DNA of 30,597 nucleotides from JBEKYH01 sp049511115 (GCA_049511115.1 JBEKYH010000010.1:1-30597); one strand, 5' to 3'. Shown: positions 1 to 7,510, numbered from the stretch's first letter. Numbers and translations are program-made. The notes: generated by a model from the sequence alone, not told the origin.

Positions 1-902
1 ATTCCGGTGGCTAGATCAAACCGGGGCTTGTACCCCAGGATTCTGCCCGCCTGTGTCAGATCGGCCTCGGTCCAGTCCTGGGTGAAACCGTAGGGATTAT
101 CAAAATATTCCGGGTCCAACGCCGTCTTCAAGGCGCGATTGAGCTCCGCGACAAGCTGGTTGAATGTAAAGGCTCGGCCGCAGCCGACGTTAAAGACGCC
201 GCTTTGGGGGGCCTTGAGGGCGCATAGATTGGCTTCCACGCAATCGTCGATATAGACAAAATCACGCTTTTGCTCGCCCGCTTTAAAAATCCGCGGCCGC
301 TTCCCTCCTCGCATCTGCTTGGCAAGCTGATGGACCATGCTGGCCAGCTTGCCCTTGTGGTCTTCGCCGGGACCATAAACATTGGTGTAACGCAGCCCGA
401 CGATCGGGTGGGCCAGCTTGGTTGCGTAGCCGGCGGCCAATCGCTCCATGACCATTTTGCTGAAGGCATACACATTGAGCGGGTCCGGCGGCTGCGATTC
501 GCGCATGGGGGCCGGTCCGCGCCCGTAGATGCTGCAACTGCTGGCCCAGATCATCCGCGCTTTGGTGGCCGCCGCCCAATTCAAAAGTCCGCGAAAGGTC
601 TCGACATTATTGCGGAGCATCGCGCGCTGCAGGTCCGGCCCGGTCAGGTCCGTCCCATCGGCCGCAACCACGCCGGTCATGCTGGCCTGATGGAAGATGG
701 CGTCGAACGGTCCAAGGGAGGTGATCGAATCCAGGTCGTCAAAGGATTTCAGCGCCACCACATCGCCGGCAAAGTTGGCGAGATTCGCCCAATGCCCGCG
801 CGAGAAATCATCGACGGCCACCACCTCATCCCCGCGCGCGGAAAGCCGCTTGGCGAGATTGGAACCGATAAAGCCGGCGCCGCCGGTCACGAGAAAACGC
901 AC
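1..902 (-). CDS. HldD-like ADP-glyceromanno-heptose 6-epimerase / NAD-dependent sugar epimerase (partial)
   Basis: Extended short-chain dehydrogenase that would epimerise a nucleotide sugar, probably for envelope glycan. The first 300 residues are visible; the C-terminus lies beyond base 1. The NAD-binding loop GGAGFIG is at residues 7-13, serines of an ASSCSIYG segment at 120-127 and the catalytic YAFSK (YxxxK) at 145-149. The segment NVYGPGEDHKG at 174-184 followed by KRDFVYIDD resembles the HldD/RfaD pattern more than GalE, and the late FTQDWTEADL stretch also fits HldD. The start is GTG at 900-902, preceded by GGGAGG (910-915 on this strand) at good spacing. It is divergent from the PEP-CTERM gene. 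Family is certain; the exact substrate is inferred. Confidence 0.85.
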   Translation of the reverse strand, partial: MRFLVTGGAGFIGSNLAKRLSARGDEVVAVDDFSRGHWANLANFAGDVVALKSFDDLDSITSLGPFDAIFHQASMTGVVAADGTDLTGPDLQRAMLRNNVETFRGLLNWAAATKARMIWASSCSIYGRGPAPMRESQPPDPLNVYAFSKMVMERLAAGYATKLAHPIVGLRYTNVYGPGEDHKGKLASMVHQLAKQMRGGKRPRIFKAGEQKRDFVYIDDCVEANLCALKAPQSGVFNVGCGRAFTFNQLVAELNRALKTALDPEYFDNPYGFTQDWTEADLTQAGRILGYKPRFDLATG

Positions 903-1209
903 GCTTAGACCTCCCGATTGGGTACGGGGACAGTAAACGGTAGGGGGTGTGGCGTCAAAAATGGCGGAGCGGGTCGCGCGGGCGGGCGGATGACAAGTGA
1001 CAGGGTGACAAGGTGACAAGGTGAAAAAGCCGCAGCGAGCGCCTCAGGGGGATTTCGCCGAATGGGTTTGGGGGATTGATAAGGTGGCAAAGCAATATTT
1101 CTTCACTTCGCGGGCAAAAAATTCAAAATTAAGTGGCCGGCGGGTACTGGACAGCGCGTATAACAGGGGGGCGAGATTCTGCTTATGCGGGCGGAGAAGG
1201 TGGAAGGCC
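903..1209. other. Divergent intergenic region with a TGACAAGG-type simple repeat
   Basis: The 307 bases separate two divergent genes. An open frame in phase with the downstream gene extends back to GTG 1021, but its residues look non-coding. Bases 991-1025 carry a short periodic repeat (TGACA-AGTGACAGGG-TGACAAGG-TGACAAGG) whose reverse complement matches the CACCTTGT tract at 23974-24020. No convincing sigma-70 promoter is seen. Confidence 0.5.
1193..1200 (+). promoter_or_regulatory. Ribosome binding site fixing the PEP-CTERM start
   Basis: GGAGAAGG lies nine bases before GTG 1210. It places the start directly before a signal peptide and argues against the upstream GTG at 1021. Confidence 0.65.
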
Positions 1210-2664
1210 GTGCATTGCTCGGAATTCAAAATACGGAGAAGCGTTTGGGCTGTTGGCCTGGCGGTGGTGTGCGTGGCCGGGCGGGCGAGAGGCCAAAACA
1301 ACTGGATCGGCGGGGCGGGCGATTGGTTTGATCCAGCGAATTGGAGCGACGGCGTTCCGTCGCTGACCAATTTAAATGGCACCGACTTGATTCCCCCCGG
1401 CCTCGGCCCGGCCGAGCTTTTCTCGGGAACCGCCGTCATCGGAGATCTTGCGGTCTGGGGATCGTTGGACGTATCGGGAGGCACGCTTGTTGATACGCCT
1501 CTTGCCCATGTGCGGGACCCAGGCGGACTCGCGACTCCTCCAATCCTGCCAAAGGGCGTCTTCGAAGTCGGGTCGTATCCGGCCCTCACTGCAACTGTCA
1601 TCCAAACTGGCGGAATCGTCTACCCGGATAATTATACCGGCTCTGGCTACGAGGCTTACGGTCTGACGCGGGGGCTCATGGTCATGGATGGCGGAAGCTA
1701 TGATCTTGAAGCCGGCACCATCATAGCTAATGCGGAAAACCTGCGGGGCGGTACATTCCTTCAGAATGGCGGGATCAACAATATTCCGGGTGTTCCCGCC
1801 CCCGCGACTCAGGTTACTCCGTCGGGCGGACTATACGTCGCCTTCCAATCCGCCTACACATTCAACGGTGGTACGCTAACGGCCAACGGCGAATTCATTG
1901 GTGGCAACTACGGCACGAGTTCTTTCGTCCAGAGCGGCGGGATCAATACCGTTACTGGCGTGAATGCGCCTCTTACGAGCAATACGGGGTTGGTCATCGG
2001 AACGTCGTCTGGTGCGGCGGGCATATATTCCCTTTCTGGCGGGATCCTTTCTGCTAACTCCGAAGAAATTGGCTACAACGGCGGGAGCGGCGCCTTCATG
2101 CAAACTGGAGGTACAAACATCGCCGCGAACCTTTATCTCGCCGGTACTTTATGTACCTATACCGTTGTCGGCGGCAATTTGATCGTCAGCGGGAACGTCA
2201 ACATCGAAGCAGCGCAGAACACGTTGACCATCCAAGGCGGCACAGCCTTCGTCGGTAGCGTCAACAACTCAGGCACCGTTGCCATCTCCGCCTCCACCGG
2301 CCTCAACACCCACTGCAACCTCACCATCACTGGAAATTACACCCAAACCTTCACTGCCAGCTTGACGATCAATCTCGCCGGCGAACCCGCGACGGGCGAG
2401 TTCGGGATTCTGTCCATCACCGGCAACGCCGAGCTCGACGGCACGCTCAATGTCGAATCCCTCAACGGCTTCGTCCCCGCCATCGGCGACACGTACACAT
2501 TTCTGACCGCCGATAACGTGGCGGGAACATTTGCGGACGTGAGCTCGCCGTATCCGTTGCAACTCAATTACACGGCAACGGGCCTATCCGTCACGGTCCT
2601 GCCGGAGCCGACGGCGGTGGCGGTTTTCGCGGCTGCGGGACTGCTGCTTCGGCGGAGACGGTAA
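1210..2664 (+). CDS. Secreted beta-repeat protein with PEP-CTERM sorting signal
   Basis: Exported surface or matrix protein of about 484 residues; function unknown. An N-terminal signal peptide (residues 1 to about 28, hydrophobic core VWAVGLAVVCVAG) is followed by NNWIGGAGDWFDPANW, a common opening of planctomycete autotransporter-like repeat proteins. At least three imperfect repeats follow the pattern Y-x-L/F-x-GG-x-L-x-A-N-x-E-x-IG...F-x-Q-x-GG-x-N, consistent with a beta-solenoid. The last 22 residues (LPEPTAVAVF, a hydrophobic stretch, then RRRR) form a textbook PEP-CTERM signal: PEP motif, membrane helix, arginine cluster. Such proteins are thought to be processed by an exosortase, which is not in this window. 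Start chosen from the ribosome binding site at 1193-1200. Downstream inverted repeats at 2671-2719 may end transcription. Confidence 0.85.
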   Translation: MHCSEFKIRRSVWAVGLAVVCVAGRARGQNNWIGGAGDWFDPANWSDGVPSLTNLNGTDLIPPGLGPAELFSGTAVIGDLAVWGSLDVSGGTLVDTPLAHVRDPGGLATPPILPKGVFEVGSYPALTATVIQTGGIVYPDNYTGSGYEAYGLTRGLMVMDGGSYDLEAGTIIANAENLRGGTFLQNGGINNIPGVPAPATQVTPSGGLYVAFQSAYTFNGGTLTANGEFIGGNYGTSSFVQSGGINTVTGVNAPLTSNTGLVIGTSSGAAGIYSLSGGILSANSEEIGYNGGSGAFMQTGGTNIAANLYLAGTLCTYTVVGGNLIVSGNVNIEAAQNTLTIQGGTAFVGSVNNSGTVAISASTGLNTHCNLTITGNYTQTFTASLTINLAGEPATGEFGILSITGNAELDGTLNVESLNGFVPAIGDTYTFLTADNVAGTFADVSSPYPLQLNYTATGLSVTVLPEPTAVAVFAAAGLLLRRRR

Positions 2665-2670
2665 TTGGAC

Positions 2671-2719
2671 CGCGACAATTCTGCGGTGCTGTCATATTGC
2701 ACCACGACAAAATGTCGCG
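2671..2719 (+). repeat. Nested inverted repeat after the PEP-CTERM gene
   Basis: CGCGACA (2671-2677) pairs with TGTCGCG (2713-2719), and inside it GGTGC (2685-2689) pairs with GCACC (2699-2703). It starts six bases after the stop codon, so it could be a 3' end stabiliser or terminator, but there is no T-tract. Confidence 0.4.
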
Positions 2720-2884
2720 GCGGGTTGGGAGCTGTGCGATTTGGGTTACCAACCGCAAAATAATGCGGCACCAAATAAAATCACCCAATTGCCTATCCTT
2801 GCCACATTTACATCGCGCCAGAAACCCCAAAATTGCCGTATCCTCGTGTAGTGGCACGGCCATTGTTGTACCTCGGTTGCGGGC

Positions 2885-3020
2885 AGCGATAGCCGCAGTG
2901 TGAAGTGCGCAGAGAACGGATTATCAGTCTTCCCCAATGAGGAGGGTTCTTCACACCCCACAACTCGAAGAACCCTTCGTCAGCCCCAATGAGCCGACCT
3001 TGCCCAGGTCGGCTTTTTTT
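2885..3020 (+). ncRNA. Candidate structured RNA or attenuator leader
   Basis: No convincing protein is encoded here, yet the DNA has strong base-pairing potential. GTGTGAAG (2898-2905) can pair perfectly with CTTCACAC (2949-2956). Alternatively GGGTTCTTC (2944-2952) pairs perfectly with GAAGAACCC (2967-2975). These share bases 2949-2952 and so exclude each other, as in attenuators and riboswitches. The decamer CCCCAATGAG occurs twice (2932-2941 and 2984-2993). The segment ends in a near-ideal terminator. It could be a free small RNA or a leader of the transporter operon that begins at 3287. No Rfam family was recognised and no clear promoter is seen. Confidence 0.3.
2992..3020 (+). terminator. 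Rho-independent terminator
   Basis: AGCCGACCT (2992-3000) and AGGTCGGCT (3006-3014) form a perfect 9-bp stem with a 5-base loop, followed by a run of seven T (3014-3020). It is the clearest intrinsic terminator in the window and does not directly follow a coding gene. Confidence 0.8.
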
Positions 3021-3090
3021 GTGCGAGCAGCGCTGTCTTGGAATTTCGCGCGTTCGGCGGAAGAGAGCTTCTTGGTCTGCCAGGGGAGGA

Positions 3091-3199
3091 ATGAACGCTG
3101 AGGCACAGAGGCGCAGAGGAAGAAAATGCGTAGGAATTCAAATTGGGTTTTGAGCTCCTCGTCTTTCCGACCTCTGCGCCTCTGTGTCTCGGCGTTCAT
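3091..3199. repeat. Long inverted repeat of the 'ETQRRR' type
   Basis: The 29-base arms at 3091-3119 and 3171-3199 are reverse complements with two mismatches, separated by 51 bases. The arms contain GAGGCGCAGAGG, which in one frame reads N-A-E-T-Q-R-R-R, a peptide often seen in spurious ORFs of several phyla. It is a non-coding dispersed palindrome, MITE-like in form; no transposase is linked to it here. It lies between the terminator at 3020 and the transporter operon. Confidence 0.8.
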
Positions 3200-3286
3200 C
3201 TCGCTTTTGCGCCCTCGATAAACGGTTGAACCTCGGACAGCCGACTTTGCCAATGGCAGCTTCGGTCGCGACAATCGGCGGCGGCG

Positions 3287-4681
3287 ATGCCGATGTCTTT
3301 TCACCTGGGCTATCCAATCCTGATCCTTTGCCTCCTGGCCGCGGCGACCGGGGTGGTCGTCGAGTCGCGGCCCGCGCCGGCCCATCACGATCTGACCGTC
3401 TGGGTCTTTTCCGATGAGGAAGCCGATACGTTTCGCAAGCCGGCGCCGGTCGGGTCTGCCAGCCTGTTGGATCGTTTCATTCAAGGAACTCAAGGAGACC
3501 ACGATTCGGCCGCCGTGGACTTGGTCGCCCAGCGCGCCCTCGATGCGCGGCTGCTGTCGCTGTTTATGTCCGCTTCGACCACCGCCGCGGTTCCCGATCT
3601 GGTCGAGATTGATCTCGCCTCCGTCGGCAAATACTTCCGCCCGCCCGTTGCCGACATCGGATTGCTCCCACTCAATGACTTTCTCTCCCAATCCGGCCAA
3701 CTGCAAAAGATCATCCCCTCGCGCCTGGCAACCTGGTCCAAAGGCGGCCGGATTTTTGGCGTGCCGCGCGATGTGCACCCGGTGACGCTCATTTATCGCA
3801 AAGACCTGTTCGATGAGGCCGGCGTTGATCTGCAGTTGCCGCGGACCTGGCCGCAGTTTCAGGAGGCGTGCCTGCGATTCCAAAGCTATTGGTCGAGCCA
3901 CGGCCGGCCCGATCGCAAGGCGATCGAGCTATACGCGACGCAATCAGAAGAATTGCTGCTAATGCTCCTGCAGCGGCACATCAACCTTGTTGATGACCAG
4001 AATCAAATCCATTTCACCGACGCGGTGGTCGCCCAGACGGTCGCATTTTACGCCCAGCTTGTTGCGGGAGAGGACCGCATCACCGCCGACACGCTGCCGG
4101 GCACGCCGCTGGCTTACCGCGACCTGGCCGATGGGCGCATCGCCGCCATGCTCACCCCCGATTGGCGGCTGGCTTACGTTAAAGAATTCGCTCCGGAACT
4201 GGCGGGAAAACTGGCCATGCGCGCGCTGCCCATTTTTGACCCCACCGACGCGCCAACGAGCACCTGGGGCGGCACCATGATCGGCATACCGAAAGCCGCG
4301 CGCGACCCGGCGGCGTCGTGGCGGCTGCTTCAATATTTGTGCCTCAGCCACGATGCAATCGTCGCGCGGCACGAGTATTCTTCGATCCTTCCCCCCATGC
4401 CGGAGTTTTGGAGCGACCCGATTTACCGGCAGCCCGATGTGTTTTTCGGCGGCGAGCCAATCGATGAGTTCTACATTTCTCTCGCCGGGCAAATCCCAAC
4501 GCGGTACGTGACGCCGTTCAGTATTACCGCGCAGTCGGCCCTGTCGCTGGTGCTGAACCGGGCGGTTGGGTACGTCAATTCTCGTGGAACCAATGGCCTC
4601 ACCGACGCCTGCGCCGGATGGCTCGCGGATGCGGCGGACGAACTGCGGGAGTGGATGGCACAGGGGAATTTTGACCCATGA
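3287..4681 (+). CDS. Carbohydrate ABC transporter substrate-binding protein (family 1)
   Basis: Periplasmic binding protein of 464 residues that would deliver a sugar or sugar derivative to the permeases encoded next. The N-terminus (MSFHLGYPILILCLLAAATG) is a signal peptide without a clear lipobox. Typical family-1 segments are visible: VPRDVHPVTLIYRKDLFDEAG followed by a TWPQF segment near residues 160-190, and TWGGTMIGIPKAARDPAASW near 325-345, the usual Gly-rich hinge followed by the 'aW.fl.yL' helix. ATG 3287 is taken as the start; ATG 3293 is equally possible because no strong ribosome binding site exists. Its stop overlaps the first permease start by four bases (ATGA), so the three genes form an operon. 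Substrate cannot be told from sequence alone. Confidence 0.88.
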   Translation: MPMSFHLGYPILILCLLAAATGVVVESRPAPAHHDLTVWVFSDEEADTFRKPAPVGSASLLDRFIQGTQGDHDSAAVDLVAQRALDARLLSLFMSASTTAAVPDLVEIDLASVGKYFRPPVADIGLLPLNDFLSQSGQLQKIIPSRLATWSKGGRIFGVPRDVHPVTLIYRKDLFDEAGVDLQLPRTWPQFQEACLRFQSYWSSHGRPDRKAIELYATQSEELLLMLLQRHINLVDDQNQIHFTDAVVAQTVAFYAQLVAGEDRITADTLPGTPLAYRDLADGRIAAMLTPDWRLAYVKEFAPELAGKLAMRALPIFDPTDAPTSTWGGTMIGIPKAARDPAASWRLLQYLCLSHDAIVARHEYSSILPPMPEFWSDPIYRQPDVFFGGEPIDEFYISLAGQIPTRYVTPFSITAQSALSLVLNRAVGYVNSRGTNGLTDACAGWLADAADELREWMAQGNFDP

Positions 4682-5556
4682 CCCCACGCCGCGCCCCCTA
4701 TCTATTCCTCGCCCCGCTGCTGGCCGTGCTGGCGATTTTCTTTTTCTGGCCCCTGTGTCAGAGTCTGCTCTTGAGCCTGTACACCACGGCCGGCCCCAAC
4801 ACCCGCCGCTTCGTGGGGCTGGGCAACTACCGTTTCCTGATCGGTCACGACCGGCTCTTCTGGCTGGCGGTGGCCAATACGATCGCGTTTACGCTGGCGT
4901 TCATTCTGCTGCAATTGCCGCTGTCATTGGGGCTGGCGATGCTGCTGAATCATCCGGCGGTGCGCTTCAAACAGTTCTTTCGATTCTGCTTTTTCTCGAC
5001 CTACCTGGTCGGCCAGGCTTTTGTGGCGGTGGTCTTTTTCGCCCTGCTCGGGCCGCGGCGTGGATTGGTGAATCAGCTTTTGCATCCGCTTCTGGGAAGC
5101 AGAGGCGATATTGGATGGCTGAGCAATCCCAATCTCGTTTTGCCCGCGACGCTTCTCGCGGGCCTGTGGCTTTCGATCGGCTATGCCATGATTTATCTGC
5201 TGGCTGCGCTGCAGGCGGTTGATCCGCAGCTTCGCCAGGCCGCCGTGCTCGACGGGGCCGGGCGGTGGTCGGTCTTCTGGCATGTGACGTTGCCCGGCAT
5301 TCGGCACGTGCTGGTTTTCCTGACCCTCGTCGCGACCATCGGCGGATTTCAGCTTTTTGAACTGCCTTACATTCTGCTGCAAGGCGCCGGTCCCGGCTAT
5401 CGCGCATTGACTATTGTAATGTACCTATATTCAACCGCTTTTGAGCGCGGCGACCTGGGTTATTCCGCCGCGATCGGGTGGCTGCTGGTTATTCTCCTGG
5501 CGGCGGTCTCGGCGGCGCAACTGAAAATTTCCGGAACGCTGGAGGAAGAGCGATGA
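4678..5556 (+). CDS. Sugar ABC transporter permease, MalF/UgpA-like
   Basis: Inner-membrane permease of 292 residues, normal for the family. Six membrane helices are visible, from YLFLAPLLAVLAIFFFWPL near residue 8 to the last one, AAIGWLLVILLAAVSAAQL, near the C-terminus. The cytoplasmic EAA loop that contacts the ATPase starts near residue 181 (LRQAAVLDGAG...FWHVTLP). The start ATG overlaps the TGA of the binding-protein gene, and its own TGA overlaps the next ATG, both as ATGA, indicating translational coupling. No ATP-binding subunit lies in the window, so the pair probably uses a shared MsmX/UgpC-type ATPase encoded elsewhere. Confidence 0.9.
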   Translation: MTPRRAPYLFLAPLLAVLAIFFFWPLCQSLLLSLYTTAGPNTRRFVGLGNYRFLIGHDRLFWLAVANTIAFTLAFILLQLPLSLGLAMLLNHPAVRFKQFFRFCFFSTYLVGQAFVAVVFFALLGPRRGLVNQLLHPLLGSRGDIGWLSNPNLVLPATLLAGLWLSIGYAMIYLLAALQAVDPQLRQAAVLDGAGRWSVFWHVTLPGIRHVLVFLTLVATIGGFQLFELPYILLQGAGPGYRALTIVMYLYSTAFERGDLGYSAAIGWLLVILLAAVSAAQLKISGTLEEER

Positions 5557-6338
5557 AAAGCGCTGCTGGGGGTGCTGCTGTGCGCGTGTGGACGTCGATT
5601 ATCGTCCACGCGGCTCTAGTGCTATTGGCATTCGTCAGCCTCCTGCCGTTTTTGTGGATGCTCTGCGCCGCCTTCAAACAGCCGGCGGATATCTTTGAGT
5701 CGCCCCTGCTGCCGTGGGGACATCTGGACCGATTGACGCTGGATAATTTCGCGCACCTGACGGCGCAGGTTCCCTTTACGCGCTGGCTCATTAATTCTCT
5801 GTTCCTCGCTTCGACCACGACCGTCAGCGTCGTGACCCTCTCCAGCCTGGCCGGTTTTGCATTGGCCAAGTATCGGTTCCGCGCAAAACGCCCGCTGATG
5901 CTGTTCATGCTCGGCACGATGCTGCTGCCGTCGCAGGTGATTTTGGGGACCCTATACGAACTGATCGCGCATCTCGGCTGGATCAATTCCTATCTGGCGA
6001 TTCTGGTTCCCGGCTCGGTAAGTGTCTTTGGCGCGTTTCTGTTTCGCCAGGCCATCCTGCACGTGCCGGATGAGCTCATCCAGTCCGCCCGGCTGGACGG
6101 ATGTTCGGAAATTCGCATCTGGTGGGAAATCGCCCTGCCGCTGGTGCGCCCCACCATCGGGGCCTACACGCTGATGAGCTTCCTCGCCTCCTGGAGCGGC
6201 TTCCTCTGGCCGCAAATCGTGCTGCAGGACGAGGCAAAGTACACCCTCCCCATCGGCCTGAACAACATGCTCGGCCTGCAAAGCTTCCTACAAAGGGATT
6301 TTGTAGCGGGCCTGACCAGCGCGGCGGTGAAGGGATGA
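5553..6338 (+). CDS. Sugar ABC transporter permease, MalG/UgpE-like, lacking its last membrane helix
   Basis: Partner permease of 261 residues. Membrane helices are seen near residues 14-36, 70-95, 109-130, 140-165 and 196-220, with the EAA loop from about residue 175 (QSARLDGCSEIRIWWEIALPL). In relatives the segment TLPIGLNNMLGL (from residue 231) is followed by about 30 residues holding the sixth helix, then 'LQRxFVxGLTxGAVKG'. Here MLGLQ joins directly to SFLQRDFVAGLTSAAVKG: both flanks are kept and the helix is gone, in frame. This looks like an internal deletion, so the importer may be inactive or altered. Start ATG 5553 overlaps the previous stop; an upstream in-frame extension to 5478 would lie inside the other permease and is rejected. 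Confidence 0.85.
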   Translation: MKSAAGGAAVRVWTSIIVHAALVLLAFVSLLPFLWMLCAAFKQPADIFESPLLPWGHLDRLTLDNFAHLTAQVPFTRWLINSLFLASTTTVSVVTLSSLAGFALAKYRFRAKRPLMLFMLGTMLLPSQVILGTLYELIAHLGWINSYLAILVPGSVSVFGAFLFRQAILHVPDELIQSARLDGCSEIRIWWEIALPLVRPTIGAYTLMSFLASWSGFLWPQIVLQDEAKYTLPIGLNNMLGLQSFLQRDFVAGLTSAAVKG

Positions 6339-6365
6339 TCGCGTTCCATTTGGCGGAGACGCCAA

Positions 6366-6442
6366 GGACAAGAACGGGGACGCAGCTAGTTTTGGCGCGC
6401 CTGGCAACGGACAAAAAACTAGCTGCGTCCCCGTTCTTGTCC
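6366..6442. repeat. REP palindrome copy 1 (two inverted units)
   Basis: A forward unit (6366-6393) beginning GGACAAGAACGGGGAC and ending CAGCTAGTTTT faces its perfect reverse complement (6415-6442) across a 21-base loop. It lies 27 bases after the truncated permease gene, downstream of a stop codon, as is typical of REP/BIME elements. The same unit recurs at 6666-6705, 7458-7484 and 29715-29773. Confidence 0.9.
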
Positions 6443-6648
6443 CACAGGCATTTGTCGTCAACCCGGATGCCGCGATGGGTGCACGCGCGAATCCGGTAGG
6501 GCCGGCCAGCCCTTCCCCCACTATTCATTAGGCGTTGGCAGGACGGGCAGGACGGGCAGGGCGCGCCGATCAGCATGACCTTGGGTCGCAGCGTTCTTTT
6601 ACCGCATTCCGGGCAATACGGACCAAAGCCGGAATCAACTTTTGCCAT
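6443..6648 (-). pseudogene. Decayed small zinc-ribbon-like reading frame, cut by REP
   Basis: From ATG 6648 about 69 residues precede the REP element: a CPEC pair at 12-15, CPSCPSC at 31-37, then RACTHRGIRVDDKC. The pattern resembles small zinc ribbons of the NrdR or phage type ('CxxCG-[IH]R'), but the last pair reads CTHR where CxxC is expected, one base change from Cys. The middle pair is expanded by a 9-base tandem duplication in the DNA (GACGGGCAG twice). Beyond 6443 the frame continues only through REP DNA and the antisense of the permease gene. Either a remnant or a chance frame; low confidence. Confidence 0.3.
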
Positions 6649-6665
6649 CTAAAGCCATCACCATC

Positions 6666-6705
6666 GGACAAGAACGGGACAAGAACCGGGACGCAGCTAG
6701 TTTTT
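6666..6705 (+). repeat. REP unit, variant, at the 3' end of the transposase gene
   Basis: A single forward REP unit with an internal partial duplication: GACAAGAAC occurs twice before the GGGACGCAGCTAG core. Its CTAG core provides the stop codon (TAG, 6697-6699) of the RAYT gene on the other strand. It is oriented inversely to the unit at 7458-7484 on the other side of the gene. Confidence 0.85.
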
Positions 6706-7419
6706 ATCCGCCGCATTTTTCGAAGAGTCCATTTTCTTGGGGCGCCCCTCGCGTCGTATGGTATGTTCAAGGTCCAGGCGCGCGGCGATCTTCTGGGCCC
6801 AATCGCCGCTGCCCAGCGGGCGTCCGCGTTTGAGGCTGGTTTCGATTGCTTCGAGTTCCTTGGCCGTCACGGCGCGATTCACTCTTTCTATCCAATCCTT
6901 CGGTCGATCCAGCGGCCAATCCGACAGGATTGCTTTTTGCCCGGCGCTCGCGCCTGCTGAAGTGTCCGCATTTTGCGATCGCAACCAGAGGCTGCTCCAT
7001 CGCCAGTCTTCCGCACGTTTTACGAGATTGGCCGAAAGCGGATTCCGCTCGACGTACCGGCACAGCGTCAGCAAATGCTCATCGCGCGCCACTGGAAAAC
7101 TCTTGAACCGCCCCTGATAGAGGTGGCCGTAGCCGACGGTGTGATGCGACACGCGCCAGCGCATCGCGTGCGTGTGGGCGAGCCAGCGGAAAAACCGCGT
7201 GACCTGTCCGTCCTCTTCGGGCCACACGACAAAATGCCAGTGGGTGGGCATTACACAATAACAGATTATGCGGATGGGATGCCGTTCGATTGCCTCCCGC
7301 ATAATGCGCTGGAACGCCTCGAAGTCCGCGTCGCGGCGGAACATCTCCATCTTGCCGACCGATCGGTTGAGGACGTGATATGCCAATCCGCCGGGAGCAT
7401 TGCGGGGGCGTCGCGCCAT
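6697..7419 (-). CDS. REP-associated tyrosine transposase (RAYT, TnpA_REP / Y1_Tnp family)
   Basis: Single-strand DNA endonuclease of 240 residues related to IS200/IS605 TnpA and thought to mobilise REP palindromes. The HUH metal site is HWH at residues 60-62 (CVMPTHWHFVVWP), and the probable nucleophile is Tyr122 in LCRYVERNPLSANLV; YQGRFKSFPV (101-110) and WRWSSL (about 139-144) are further family hallmarks. The start MARRPRN at 7417-7419 is the usual RAYT N-terminus; an upstream extension reads through REP DNA and is rejected. The gene is bracketed by inverted REP units (6666-6705 and 7458-7484), so gene and ends may form one element. The basic C-terminal tail ends in the repeat. All expected catalytic residues are present, so it appears intact. 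Confidence 0.92.
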   Translation of the reverse strand: MARRPRNAPGGLAYHVLNRSVGKMEMFRRDADFEAFQRIMREAIERHPIRIICYCVMPTHWHFVVWPEEDGQVTRFFRWLAHTHAMRWRVSHHTVGYGHLYQGRFKSFPVARDEHLLTLCRYVERNPLSANLVKRAEDWRWSSLWLRSQNADTSAGASAGQKAILSDWPLDRPKDWIERVNRAVTAKELEAIETSLKRGRPLGSGDWAQKIAARLDLEHTIRREGRPKKMDSSKNAADKN

Positions 7420-7457
7420 GTGCGGGATTAAACCGAATGGGCTGGGCGTAGTCAAAT

Positions 7458-7484
7458 AAACTAGCTGCGTCCCCGTTCTTGTCC
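7458..7484 (-). repeat. REP unit upstream of the transposase gene
   Basis: A single 27-base unit in reverse orientation (AAACTAGCTGCGTCC... reading to TTGTCC), about 39 bases before the RAYT start. With the unit at 6666-6705 it forms inverted flanks around the gene. Confidence 0.9.
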
Positions 7485-7510
7485 GGGCGCGGCGGTGAAG
7501 GGGTGAGCGA

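Noticed and set aside
1021..1209. Longer start of the PEP-CTERM protein at GTG 1021
   Set aside because: Would place 63 non-hydrophobic residues before the signal peptide and begins in a simple repeat; the ribosome binding site supports GTG 1210.
2951..3901. 316-residue minus frame containing NAETQRRR
   Set aside because: Runs through the inverted repeat and antisense to the binding-protein gene; the peptide is a repeat translation.
5478..5552. Upstream extension of the second permease
   Set aside because: Lies within the first permease; the ATGA overlap at 5553 is the normal operon start.
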